Below are positions 33,816 to 43,941 of a stretch of DNA of 64,000 bases, one piece after another. Position numbers and translations under genes: made by a program. This DNA comes from Clavaria fumosa. Its lineage: Eukaryota > Basidiomycota > Agaricomycetes > Agaricales > Clavariaceae. The DNA lies in contig OX637805.1 in NCBI GenBank assembly GCA_951802425.1, positions 310,001 through 374,000 on the forward strand, given 5' to 3'. Every line of letters starts with the position of its first letter. Positions within the stretch are counted from its first letter, which is position 1. The notes under the pieces are model-generated. The model ran no database searches, was not told the DNA's origin, and was given only the letters and a program-made list of their open reading frames with translations.

Positions 33816-36800
33816 TCAAGATTGTGCTTTCTGAGCAATCTCGAAGTCCCGTATTGCATTCGGGGAGTCCTTGAGATTCTTGGCAGGCTCCCAAGTATCG
33901 TCTTCCGGGGGATATCCTGTCCAACGTACCAGGTACTGTATCTGTCTTCCTCGTTTCCGCTTCGCTCTAACAAATTCCACTTCGTACTGCAGCTCTCCAT
34001 CGACCTCCATGCTTTCAGGTCGCTGTGGGTGGTCGGGACTGGGAGTAGCGAGGGTTAGAAGAGATTCATGGAAGACAGGATGTATATGCCAGTGTCGCGG
34101 TAATTCGAGTTCGTAGGCGGCGGCACCACGTTTTGCGACGACCTTAAAGGGTCCGACTCTCCTCTGCATCAGCTTTTTCCGCAGGTCCTCCAACACCAGG
34201 TTCCGACTCTCCAGCCAGACTAGAGTTCCTTCCTTCCAGTCCATCATGTAGCCGCCTCGCTTCTCCATGGTCCGATTGGACTGTTCCACCAACCCCTTCA
34301 TCTTCCCTCGCATCTCATAGGCCTTCTCCAGGAAGTCATCAGTGGCCGGGTTATTGGACTTGCTAAGTCGTAGGTCGGGAAGGGCGATGGGGTGTCGAGC
34401 GTAGTCTAGTAGGAATGGCATGACATCGGAGTTTCCATAGGCGTGATTGTTGAGGGCAAACTCCGTGACTGGGAGCCAAGAAGCCCACTCGTCAGGCATC
34501 TCACTGCAGGCATGCTTCAGAAGAGTGAATACTTCCTGGTTGGCTCGCTCTGTGAGTCCGTCGGTCTGGGGATGGTAGGCGGTACTAGGGTTGGTCTTTA
34601 CCCCCAGCTGTCCATAGACGTTCTTCAAGAACTTCGCTACAAAGTTCGAACCTCGATCACTCGTCACTTTGGAGGGTAGTCCATGGCTGGCGTATACGCG
34701 CCGTAGGAATATTCGGGCTGCTCCTTCGCTCGTCAGGTCCATGCTAATTGGTTCTAGTAGAGAGGACCTTGTTGCGCGGTCCCGGATAACTAGCACCCCG
34801 TTGTATCCTTCCAAGGGGTTTAAAGGGCCGACGATATCCCAGCTTATCTCGTCCCAGGGTTGGATGGGGGCGGGGAATGGGTGCAGGGCTGGTTTGTTGC
34901 CTGCGTGGTTGATTTTGTTGCGCTGACAGTGCCAGCATCGTTGGACTCGGGCACGTATGTCGTTATCGAGGCCGGGCCAGTCGAAGTTCCGTCTAACATT
35001 CTCACTAGTTTTCCGCATTCCCGGGTGTCCAGCAGAGGGTGCGTCGTGGTGGAGGACTAGCACCTCATCAACTAGGTTAGGGGGGACCCAGATCTTGTTT
35101 CGGTAATACTTTATTCCATCGGATTCTTCTATAACTGCCGGTCCATGAGCCGTTGCAACCTGGGCAGCTTTGATGCGGTCCAGGAGGCTTGGTTCAGTTA
35201 CGGAATTGAAGAGGACATCCGGAAGTAGCGGGGCGATGATCGGGGTTGTAGCATCGTCATGGTCGGGGCGTCGGGAGAGGGCGTCAGCGGCGGTGTTGGT
35301 TTTTCCTGGGCGATGTTTGATTGTGAAGTTATAGAGGGCGAGGAGGGCTCTCCAACGATTCTGTCTTCCGTTGAGAGGGTTGGGCTTTCGGAAGTACGCT
35401 AGGTTAGCGTGGTCAGTCCAGATCTCGAACGGTTCCTTAGTGGCGATGAGATATTGTGGCCAGACCTCGAGAGCCCGGATGATGGCGAGCAGTTCCTTGT
35501 CGTAGGTATCGTAGTTCTTCTCCGCATCCTTGAGAGCCTTCGAAAAACAATCGATTATTGCCCATGTGCCGTCCTCTTGTTGCTGGTAGAGGATTCTGCC
35601 TATCGCAACGTTTGACGCATCCGTCTCAATCTTCCAGTTCCCATCATCTTTCGGTACCATGGTTCACTGTCCGTCAAGCAGGGCCTGAATAAGGCAATTA
35701 AAGGCCTGTTCCTCATCACGGTCCCATTCATTCCTTGTTGCTGGTGAGTCAGTGGAGCGGGATCGCGATCGTAGCGAAGTCAGGGATATGCCTCCTGAAA
35801 TAGTTAAGGAATCCCAAGAATCTCTGGATGTCCTTCTTACACTTTGGCATCGGCCACTCTCTAATCCCGGCGCATAGCCTTTCCGATTTCTCTATATGTC
35901 CCTCATGGATGTAATGTCCCAGGAATTCCACCTCTCTCTTCTGGAACTTACATTTCTCCAGTCTTAGGCAGAGCGAGTTCTCGGCGAGTTTCTGGAGTAC
36001 GGACCGTGTGATACATTGGTGGGATTCTAGGTCTGGCGTGTGGATGAGTATATCGTCGATGTATACATGGACATGTCCGGTGGCAATCTCGTCCCGGAGG
36101 ATGGCATTCATGAATCGCTGAAATGAGGCAGGGGCGTTGGTGAGTCCAAATCCCATTACTGTGTACTCAAACTGTCCTTCTGGACAGATGAAAGCTGTCT
36201 TCCACTCGTCACCTTCGTGAATTCGGATGTTATTGAAGCCTCGAACGACGTCCATTGCCGTGTAGATGGCCTTCCCCTTAAGGGCATCCAGAATGTCTCG
36301 GATTAGTGGGAGTGGGTGTGCATCCTTCTTTGTTATGGCATTGAGTTCGCGATAGTCGATAATGGGCCTCAGTTTCTTTCCTTCTTGTTTAAAAAAGAGA
36401 GGCGCGGCCCACGGGGAGTTAGAGGGTCAGATTCGTCCACTTTCTAGGTTCTCCTCGATCCATGTCTTGAGCTCCGGGTAGTATGCCCGTGGTACTGAGT
36501 AGATTTTTGAGCGTTTCGGTACGGCATCACTCTGGGTTTCGATCGCATGGTCGATGGCTCCACGCGAGGGTGGCAGCTTCAAGAATGCTGAGATAGAAAA
36601 CACATCTGGAAACTCTTCATGGTAAGGGGGAACTAGCACCTCAGTGAAGCTCCCTTGAGCCACCATTATCACTCTTGGGACAGGGGTAGTCTTCTTGGGC
36701 GGGGGGAAGACAATTGTGCGCTTGACCCAGTCGATTTCGGGGTTGTTCTTTCGGAGCCAGTCGTCGCCAAGGTAGAGGTGTGGAGGATGGAACTGTCCAA

Positions 36801-37203
36801 CCGACAGGGTGATGTTCTGGCAGAAACTTTGTCCGATGCTGATGGTCAGGTTTGCGGTCTGCATGATCATTCCTATGGTGTTGGAAGACCCATCAGTGTT
36901 TATCGAGTACAAGGGTTGGGAGAGGTTGCTCAGTTTCAACCCTAAACTTTGGGCGTATTTCTTGTCGATGGCAGAGGCCGAACACCCAGAGTCCACTAGC
37001 GCGTATCCGAGTTTTTGTCTTCCATTACTGGGGTTTTCCATTACTACTGGTATTTCCATGCAAGGCTTTTTGGGGTTTGCCTTGACTTTTTCTCTCCTCA
37101 GGTTCAGTCTAGAGGGTGGAGAAGGGGTCACCAGGACCTGTTTATTCATGGTGGGGACACGAGGGGGTACATAACTTTTCTTCGGCGAAGAGGCTGAACT
37201 CAT
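33816..37203 (-). pseudogene. Gypsy B pol gene with chromodomain, three TGA stops and one frameshift
   Basis: Starts MSSASSPKKSYVPPRVP at 37203. The protease core is ALVDSGCSASAID. The RT runs from ESGRI, a TGA (36427-36429), PSNSPWAAPLFF, through IDYRELNAITKKD, GFGLTNAPASFQ and HVYIDDILIHT to a second TGA (35749-35751). A 4-bp tandem duplication (35725-35732) shifts frame, and a third TGA lies at 35664-35666. RNase H (IETDASNVAIGRIL, WTDHANLAYFRKP), integrase (HHDAPSAGHPGMRKT, CWHCQRNKI, SWDIVGPLNP, HPQTDGLTERANQE) and chromodomain (YLVRWTGYPPEDDTWEP) follow, to TGA at 33816. The ATG overlaps the gag stop codon by ATGA. Confidence 0.92.
35725..35732. repeat. 4-bp tandem duplication causing the gypsy B frameshift
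   Basis: CATTCATT (plus strand). Removing one CATT would join SNKEW to DRDEEQAFN, the usual RT-RNase H linker sequence, in one frame. Confidence 0.85.
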
Positions 37204-38399
37204 TCTTCGCCGGTAGTAAAATCTGCTATTTCTTTTTCTCTAACCGCAACCAAGTCTCTCAACCTCACGATCTCGGCCTGCGCTTGTTCCAACTGGTCAC
37301 TCGGAGCTTCCGTGGGTGCTTCGCGAGTCAGGGTAATTGGAGCAGGGAGGGTAATTACTCCTCAGACCTGCTGAGTGCGGCACGTGGGTGGGAGCGGACA
37401 ATTCTTGGAGATGTGACCGAAGGCGCGACAGTTGTAGCACTGGAGCTCAGCGGGCTTCGGGCGGGAGCAGTCGACGATCATTGCGTCAGGGTTTCTAGCT
37501 GGCACGACGGTGGGTGGGAGTCGGGTCTGGGTCGTGGTTGTGCATGGAGGAGGAGTGGGGGCGCGGGCTTTTCGGAGCGACTTGAACTCTTGCCAGAGGT
37601 CGTCCATCTGGATTGCCTTGTTTCTCCACCCGATGTAGGTGGCAGGGAGGGTGTCGGAGTTGTAGATTTTTTCGACAAGGGGCTGGTTAAGCCCGTTCTT
37701 GAGATACTCAATAAGAACTGACTCGTGGTGGGTGATGGTGAGGTGTGCCATGCGATAAAGTCGGTCGAACTCAGTGAAGAATTCTCAGGCAGTTTTGCCA
37801 CTCTGTCGGAGTTTCTGGAGATTGGCAAGGGTGCGGGTTTCGTCAGCCGTGTCGAGAAATTCGTCGTCTAGGTCGTTCATGAAGTTGGCCCAACTTCCCG
37901 TGGTCTCCATCTCGATTATTTGGTCGACTCGGGCATTAGCCCATTCTTCGGCGTAGTCCAGACACATCTTGTTAAGAACAAAGTAAATTCTCTTTGCATC
38001 GGTCTCATACCTCTCATGTTCAGAGGCGAAGAGGAGGGTAAACTGTCGTTTGAACGTCCGGTACCCAGTCTGGTCTCCATTGTAATCCTTTACCATGATA
38101 CCGCTACTCATCGTCGGAGTCGAGGTCGTATGGCTGGATTGATGAGACGTCTGAGGGTCCAGGGGATGAGACATCGTCGGAGTTAGCGAGTGGGTCGAGA
38201 GGCTCGGGCTGTGGTATGTGGACGGCGGCTCGGTATCTGGCGGCGAGTGCTCTAGCTGCCAGAAGGTCAGGGATGTTGGTCGGGGTGACAGGGGAGACTG
38301 GAACGTTAACGGGGATCTGGGAGTGTCTGCTAGGAACGGTGGGATAGGGCTGAGCGGTACGAGGCTTCCAGTCCACGATGGATTGGGTGGCGGTATCAA
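37200..38399 (-). pseudogene. Gypsy B gag gene with two TGA stops
   Basis: One frame on the minus strand: a Pro/Ser-rich start, the Gag core (GYRTFKRQFTLLFASEHERY, KMCLDYAEEWANARVDQI, WANFMNDLDDEFLD), a TGA at 37785-37787, EFFTEFDRLYRMAHLTIT, the zinc knuckle CYNCRAFGHISKNCP, a TGA at 37362-37364, then a coiled-coil-like end (EQAQAEIVRLRDLVAVREKE) to the TGA at 37200-37202. The true start is uncertain; the first in-frame ATG is MSHPLDPQ. Confidence 0.85.
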
Positions 38400-38412
38400 C
38401 GAGGTACTCGGC

Positions 38413-39015
38413 TCAGTGTCTGGTGATTGTAATGAAACGTTCGCTGGGCTGGGTCTGCATGCACTTGTGGGCGAAAGTGCGGGTGGCGGGTATGGGCGAG
38501 GCGGGACGCGGAGATGGCGAGGCTTCGGTGGAAGCGGGGGTCGGGATATTGTCGAGTTCTTCGATATCGAGGCCTTCTAAGACCTCGGCGATATCTTCTT
38601 GTTGTTGGGCAATCCAAAGTTCGGTCAGGCACTCGTGCAGGCCTTCTATGAATTCGACCTGACTATAGGTCTTGAATATGCGTTGTACGCGGAGGGTTCT
38701 GGAGGTGAGTAGTCCAGTGGGGATAAACTGCCTCTCAACGGAACGATAAACGACGCTCTTTGGGTACTTTCGGTACTCAGGAGTGGGCAGGTGTGTGATT
38801 GCGGTCGGGGTTCGTCTGTCGATGTGTCGCAGACAGTTTTGTCGCCAGGTCTTGCGGATTTCAATCAGTCCGGGAGGGGGTGGCAGGTGCAAGGCGTATT
38901 GCCGTGTTCGGTAGGCTTGGTCGGCGGGGTCATTCGTATGAGTCGCAAGGACAGTGGGAGAAGCCAGGTCCAGAGGGGAGGTGGTTATGGGTAGACTTGT
39001 TATTATGTTACGGCT
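38413..39015 (-). other. Open frame between gypsy B 5' LTR and gag
   Basis: About 200 codons without a stop, in a different frame from gag, containing LGRNIITS-like leader sequence, HLPTPEYRKYPKSVVYRSV and an acidic stretch (EDIAEVLEGLDIEEL). It has no early ATG. It could be an N-terminal part of Gag joined by a lost frame, or leader sequence that happens to be open. Confidence 0.4.
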
Positions 39016-39017
39016 CA

Positions 39018-39595
39018 CGTAGCCGGGAGTCCTAGGCAGGCTGGCTGAGTAGGAGGACAAGTGGGTGGTATTCGGAATAACAAGTCTGAGGTTTACATCA
39101 TGTCTACTTACCTACTTATATACTAAATCAGAGGGGTGGGGTACTGATTACGGTACAAGGAGAAGGGGAAAGGAATGGCAACGGTCGCGCGTAGCATAGG
39201 GGTGAAAGTATCCAGGGAATGGTCACGTGGTTGCGGAGGCGACAAGAAGAGAAGTCGCAGTTGTCGGGAGGATGGATAGCAGGCAGGAGAAGGGACAAGG
39301 GCGCTAAGGGGACAGGACAATGGTAATGGGAGGGAAATACAAGGAGATCACTGGATCTGGACTAGTCTTGATGGTGTCAAGTCGTCAGGTGTCAAAGAGA
39401 GACAGGATGATGGCATCCCGCATTGACGTTCCATCACGAAAATGGGCCGTCTCCTCGGTAGTGGTCATGTGATGGGTAGTCAGGTGGTCGGGCGCTTACC
39501 AGCCACGTGATCGCTGGCTAGTTAGTCACATGTCTGGGATCCCGGGCGTGTCCCATGACATAAGCGCGGTGGTCACCTGACTACGCACCGTAACA
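39018..39595 (-). repeat. Gypsy B 5' LTR (right copy)
   Basis: 578 bp. Same ends as the left copy except that its inner terminal base is G instead of A on the minus strand. A 2-bp TA insertion relative to the left copy. Confidence 0.9.
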
Positions 39596-39907
39596 TGTCC
39601 CCATAGTGTCCTTGTCCTCCCTCCCACCATTGCATTATCTCCCCGCCAACCGCTGCTTCCCTTCTTGTCGTCACCGCAACCATGTGACCATCCCCTTGAT
39701 ACCTTCATTCCCTCTCTATGCACCAGGTTACCATCCTTTCTTTCTTCCCTCTTGTACTCCATTTAGTAGCTTGGTGCTGTGACTCAGTATATAAGTAGGA
39801 AGGTAGATATGGTGTATTCCTTAGACTTGTTATTCAGAATACCACCCCTCTTGTCCTCCTACCCAGCTAGCCTGCCTAGGACCCCTGGTAACGAGAGTCG
39901 TAACACT
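39596..39907 (+). repeat. Truncated LTR related to gypsy B, head-to-head with it
   Basis: Plus-strand sequence starting TGTCCCCATAGTGTCC and passing through CGCAACCATGTGACCAT, TCAGTATATAAGTAGG, GACTTGTTATTCAGAATACC and CCAGCTAGCCTGCCTAGGAC. It aligns by eye to the last ~320 bp of the gypsy B LTR but is clearly diverged. The 5' part of the LTR is absent. It abuts element B directly. Confidence 0.75.
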
Positions 39908-40141
39908 GTGCAATTGCAATGTCAAGGACAATGAGGATGAAAGCTAAGAAATGTCTAGGAACAAGAGATGATAATATTTGAACTGAGGACCAGGGAAATA
40001 CATGTGGGATCTTATACTGCAAGGATAGAAGTATACATGTAGGAGCACTCTGAAACATAGTATATGTATCAAATTTCAAGGAGGGTTTCACCACTCATGC
40101 CTAAGTTCATTAGGCCATACCCAATCCTGTCAAGTACACCA
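39908..40141. other. No features seen
   Basis: AT-rich sequence between the truncated LTR and the right dispersed repeat. Confidence 0.4.
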
Positions 40142-41060
40142 GAGTCATCTGTAGGTCTGCACATATATTAGCATAAGCTTGCACAAATTGGCATACATCA
40201 GGAAAAACCTCCCAAGCTAATTAAACTTATTGGGAGAGTCCCCATCTTATTGGTGCTAATTATCACTTATTAGGTCTAATAGTCAATAATTGTTACTAAT
40301 CTATTAATTATTAGGTCTAATAAGTTCTAATTATTAATAGATTAGTAACAATTATTGACTATTAGACCTAATAAGTGATAATTAGCACTAATAAGATGGG
40401 GACTCTCCCAATAAGTTTAATTAGCTTGGGAGGTTTTTCCTGATGTAAGCCTGCACATCTAATAGCATAATTCTGCACAAATTGACATAAGCTTGCACAT
40501 ACATTAGCATAATTCTGCACAAATTTGCATAGGCTTGCACATATAATAGCATAATTCTGCACAAATTTGCATAGGCTTGCACATATTGCACAAATTTGCA
40601 TAGGCTTGCACATATAATAGCATAATTCTGCACAAATTTGCATAGGCTTGCACATACATCAGCATAATTCTGCACAAATCAGCATAAGCTTGCACATAAA
40701 TTAGCACAATTCTGCACAAATTTGCATAGGCTTGCACATATAATAGCATAATTCTGCACAAATCAGCATAAGCTTGCACATATATTAGCATACATTTGCA
40801 CACACAGGGCCAATATTGACACATGTGCCCATGCATGGACACATATGCACATTCATGGATGCTCATGCCCATGCATGTAAATGAATGGGCACACATGTAC
40901 ACAGATGGACATGTGTGTACATACATGTCCATGCATGTCCATACATGCACACATGTGTGCATGCATGTCTGGAAGCATAATTTACCAAAGATATGAATTT
41001 TGTCCAGTTTGGTCCTTCATATATAGGTGTTATAAACCACTTAAAATCAGTACATACCTA
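40142..41060 (-). repeat. Dispersed repeat, right copy (inverted)
   Basis: Reverse complement of the 25937-26660 family: outer end AGGTATGTACTG (minus strand), the GAAGGACCAAACTGG block, a single 30-bp unit, the GCCCATTCATTTACATGC spacer, and a 42-bp array that is interrupted by the MITE at 40196-40445. Confidence 0.85.
40196..40445. mobile_element. Fold-back MITE, 113-bp terminal inverted repeats, TA target duplication
   Basis: Left arm 40196-40308 and right arm 40333-40445 are inverted copies with a single mismatch seen, around a 24-bp AT-rich centre. Termini are CATCAGG...CCTGATG. TA dinucleotides flank both ends (40194-40195 and 40446-40447), as for Tc1/mariner-type elements. It is inserted inside a 42-bp repeat unit of the right dispersed repeat. 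No coding capacity. Confidence 0.92.
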
Positions 41061-41333
41061 GCCCAGGCCCTGTCCAAACTGTTTTGCTGATGCTGTCACT
41101 CCCTCACACCCCTCACTCACCATTGCTCATCCCCAACCTTACTACCCCACTCAACCTTGCTCATTGATCCCTCACTAACCCACTCCCACCCACTCTCACT
41201 CACTCACACTCACACACTCATATCTGCCCAGTGTGACGATGAATGTGACATGAAATGCGGTGTCACGTGCGGATTCTTCAGTTATCTGTGCTTTCCACAT
41301 CAGGCCGCGCATGCTTCCTTGTCTCTTGCTCCC
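41061..41333. other. Upstream region of the ERV-type oxidase gene
   Basis: Contains a CT-rich, CACTCA-type simple stretch (41100-41225) next to the repeat island, then GC-richer DNA leading to the ATG at 41334. No TATA box recognised. Confidence 0.35.
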
Positions 41334-42210
41334 ATGCCGCGTTATGCAAAAGCTTTCATTATTGCCCTCATTGCCCTCGTGAGTGCTCATGAAGTCATAT
41401 CGCGCTTGATGACGCAGTCTCACATGCTCTCAACTAGTGTTTAATCACTAGTCTCACTTTATTCCGCACACGGCTGAGCTCGTTCCAGGAGTTTGGCCGA
41501 AGCCACACTAAGGGAGCGCATGACATAGTGGGCTTGGAGGAGGTTGAACGCGGGCAAGTTATTATGCCGCACCTAGGCAACGCGACCACTAAGTGAGCCT
41601 TCACATTTTTTCCGAATAACCCACGCCTTTGATACACGCGAATAACGTAGGGAAGCGCTGGGCCGTGCGACCTGGAAATTATTGTGAGACGAGACGTCAC
41701 TTACGTATTTCTTTGGTTGGCTCATTTCGAACACGAAGACATACTATCACACTGCGGTATCCTGAGGTGCGTCGATCTCCGCTGAAGAAGGGAACATCAT
41801 ATTCATGCCTCTCAGCATCCAAAGCCGTCCGAGCGTGCTGCTTTGGTTTCATATTTGCACCTCACTGCCCGTCTCTATCCTTGTGGCGAATGCGCAGTCG
41901 AGTTCCAGCAATTGCTCAAAAAATATCCGCCGCAGGTCCGTGGTTGCCGTGTTTACCTTCGGCTGATAGAATCCCTTCCCTGACCCCAAACAATGAACCA
42001 ATAGACTAGTTCAAGGAGGGCTGCTTCGCTCTGGTCTGTCTGCCCTTGACTTCAGGGCGGGATTCACTCAAAGCTCGTGCGATTATGTCCTTTTTTTCTC
42101 CCCGCAGGCTATGCACCGTCCACAACGCTGTTAACGCCCGTCTCGAGAAGCCAGAGTTTGACTGCGCTCATCTGGACGCCGAATACGATTGCGGTTGCGG
42201 CGATTCATGA
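41334..42210 (+). CDS. ERV2: ERV-family FAD-linked sulfhydryl oxidase (Erv2-like)
   Basis: Forms disulfides by passing electrons from dithiols to oxygen. The probable start MPRYAKAFIIALIALV gives an N-terminal signal anchor, so the ER lumen (Erv2 type) is more likely than mitochondria. The joining of exon 1 to the next exon is unresolved. From 41651 the exons are clear: 41651-41683, 41739-41766, 41825-41935, 42005-42033, 42108-42210. They give LGRATWKLLHTITLRYPE, SYLHLTARLYPCGECAVEFQ (active-site CxxC), LLKKYPPQ, TSSRRAASLWLCTVHNAVN (FAD-binding HN motif), and EYDCGCGDS. A 60-codon frame on the plus strand here (41629 onward) is a frame artefact caused by unspliced introns. Confidence 0.88.
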
Positions 42211-42748
42211 GCAGTGGTGGGCTCGACTTTGTTTTATCGACGATACAGATTAGAGCACTGTACCTTTTCTTGGTTTCATGCAGCGTAATATCCGGGCATC
42301 AGGTTCTAACTTCCATTCTTCCCTCGCGCGTCGCAACGCAGCCCCTGCTATAGGCGGAGATGACCAGACATGAAAGTGCTTTGGATCCATTGTCCAACGA
42401 GCTTCTTCGCCGCTCCAACTCCTTGTTGAACTTGGCCATGCTACCGTGCTTCCCAGATTGGAAGTGGGTAGAGATGGATATAGTTCATGGTCACTATTCT
42501 TTTGGTGAACGAAGTTCTAGGATGCTCCCGCCGAGGTCTGGACACCATTGAGCCTTCAAACCAGGTCTGCGCAAGTCGGTTAGACAGGAGATCCAGGTGG
42601 ACAAGAGACCTCATATTTTCATTAACAACAAGAGACTGTCTTGCGTCTATCCTACCACTCATACGCGAGTATCCCACATCCTGGATGGCTTTGGCGCGGT
42701 TGTTGCGCGGTTGTTGGTGGTACACCTCAACACATAGTGTTATTTTTG
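42211..42748. other. Convergent intergenic region, nothing recognised
   Basis: Between the ends of the ERV-type gene (+) and the ketopantoate hydroxymethyltransferase gene (-). Short frames only. Confidence 0.4.
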
Positions 42749-43797
42749 TCATTCCATTTCCTTCGCGTTGTCTGCTGCGCCATTTCCATCCCTCTCCAAT
42801 CTCATAAACTTTTCCCATTCTTCCTTTCCGATGGTATAGCATTCCGCTTCCGCGGGAAAGGTCCCCAGCCTGACAGCCTGGGAAAAGCCCTGGACGCCTC
42901 GCAAAGCCTCGGTCCTCACATCTGCAAAGTGCCTCACGAACTTGGCCTTGTGTCCACTCCAGGTGCTCATGACGTCGTCCCATACGAGCACCTGCCCGCT
43001 CGTGCCCGGACCGGCGCCGATGCCGATGGTCGGGATGGTAAGCTGATCGGTGATATAGGCGGCGAGCGCCGCTGGGATGCCCTCCAGCACGAGTGCGAAC
43101 GCGCCCGCGGCCTGAAGAGCCAGGGCGCTGCGCAGGATCTGCCGAGCGGAATGAGCGTCGGTGCCTTGGACACGGTAGCCTGAGAGCGCGGCGTGGCGTT
43201 GCGGCAGGAGGCCGACGTGGCCCATGACTGGTATGCCGAAGGCAGTGAGGTGTCTGACACAGTCGAGAATCTCCATGCCGCCCTCGAGTTTGACGCCATC
43301 GACGTCCGCCTCGCGGAGGATGCGCACGGCGCTGCGGACACCGTCCTGGACACTCGTGTGATAGCTCCCGAAGGGCATGTCTGCGAGCAGAAGCGGGTGG
43401 GCATTTCCTCGCCGGACGGCCTTGGCGTGGTGAATCATCTCGTCAAGGGTGAGGGCGGTGGTCGAAGGGTACCCGAGGCACACTTGGGCCAACGAGTCGC
43501 CCACGAGCGTGATATCCACAAGCTGGCAGGTAGACGCGAGACTGGATGTAAGATAGTCATACGCCGTCAGCATGGTTATTGGAACGCCCGATGCACGGAG
43601 GTCCGAGAGTGCTTGAATGGTTACCTTTTTACGTTCTGCGAAAACTATTCTGTCAGCGAATCCAACGAGGAGGCAAAAGTGAGTAAAGGCGCACGGCTTG
43701 GACGTGACGTGCATTCGTGCGAGCCGTGCACGCTCATCCATCGTCGAGAACTCAATGCGGAGCGCACCGGAACATTGGACAAGGGCGTTCGCAGCAT
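42749..43797 (-). CDS. ECM31: 3-methyl-2-oxobutanoate (ketopantoate) hydroxymethyltransferase
   Basis: First committed enzyme of pantothenate synthesis: adds a hydroxymethyl group from methylene-tetrahydrofolate to 3-methyl-2-oxobutanoate. The conserved PanB fold is complete: PITMLTAYDYLTSSLAS, DITLVGDSLAQVCLGY (metal-binding Asp), LLLADMPFGSYH, DGVKLEGG, IPVMGHVGLLPQ, LVLEGIP, TIGIGAGPGTSGQVLVWDD. Stop TGA/TAA region at 42749. The conserved part is one exon. An upstream exon beginning MLRTPLSNVPVRSALSSRRW (ATG at 43797) would add a mitochondrial presequence, which agrees with the location of fungal PanB. The exact first splice site is unresolved. The gene lies inside the margin of the repeat island, yet its codon use and GC content look like the host genes. 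Confidence 0.92.
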
Positions 43798-43941
43798 GGA
43801 TCCTATGCTATTTGACAGTGAAATTGGACCGAAATTCCGAAATCTGATCCTGTGGGCGTGTGCGAGCATTGAGCAGTATGTATAAATCCTGAGGCCTGAG
43901 CAGAGGGCAACGACGGAATTCTGTGCATGCACCAATACCCC

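Larger units (their letters stand above)
33229..39595 (-). mobile_element. Ty3/gypsy element B, complete structure, inactivated
   Basis: Two LTRs (33229-33804 and 39018-39595) flank gag and pol on the minus strand. The pol order is protease, RT, RNase H, integrase, chromodomain. A purine tract (GAGGAGAGGA) sits just before the 3' LTR. No matching target duplication is visible: the left flank is element A and the right flank is another LTR. Five in-frame TGA codons and one 4-bp duplication inactivate it. LTRs differ by 14 substitutions and one 2-bp indel. Confidence 0.93.

Noticed and set aside
33224..39600. ACATG as a target duplication for gypsy B
   Set aside because: ACATG appears near both outer ends, but using it would cut the LTR termini to TA...TA, against the TGTTACGG/GGCTACA ends supported by the purine tract.
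41629..42009. 126-codon plus frame as an independent gene
   Set aside because: Overlaps ERV-type oxidase exons in a different frame; the spliced oxidase frame carries the conserved CxxC and FAD motifs.
43193..43885. 230-codon plus-strand frame
   Set aside because: Antisense to ketopantoate hydroxymethyltransferase, which has full conservation on the minus strand.
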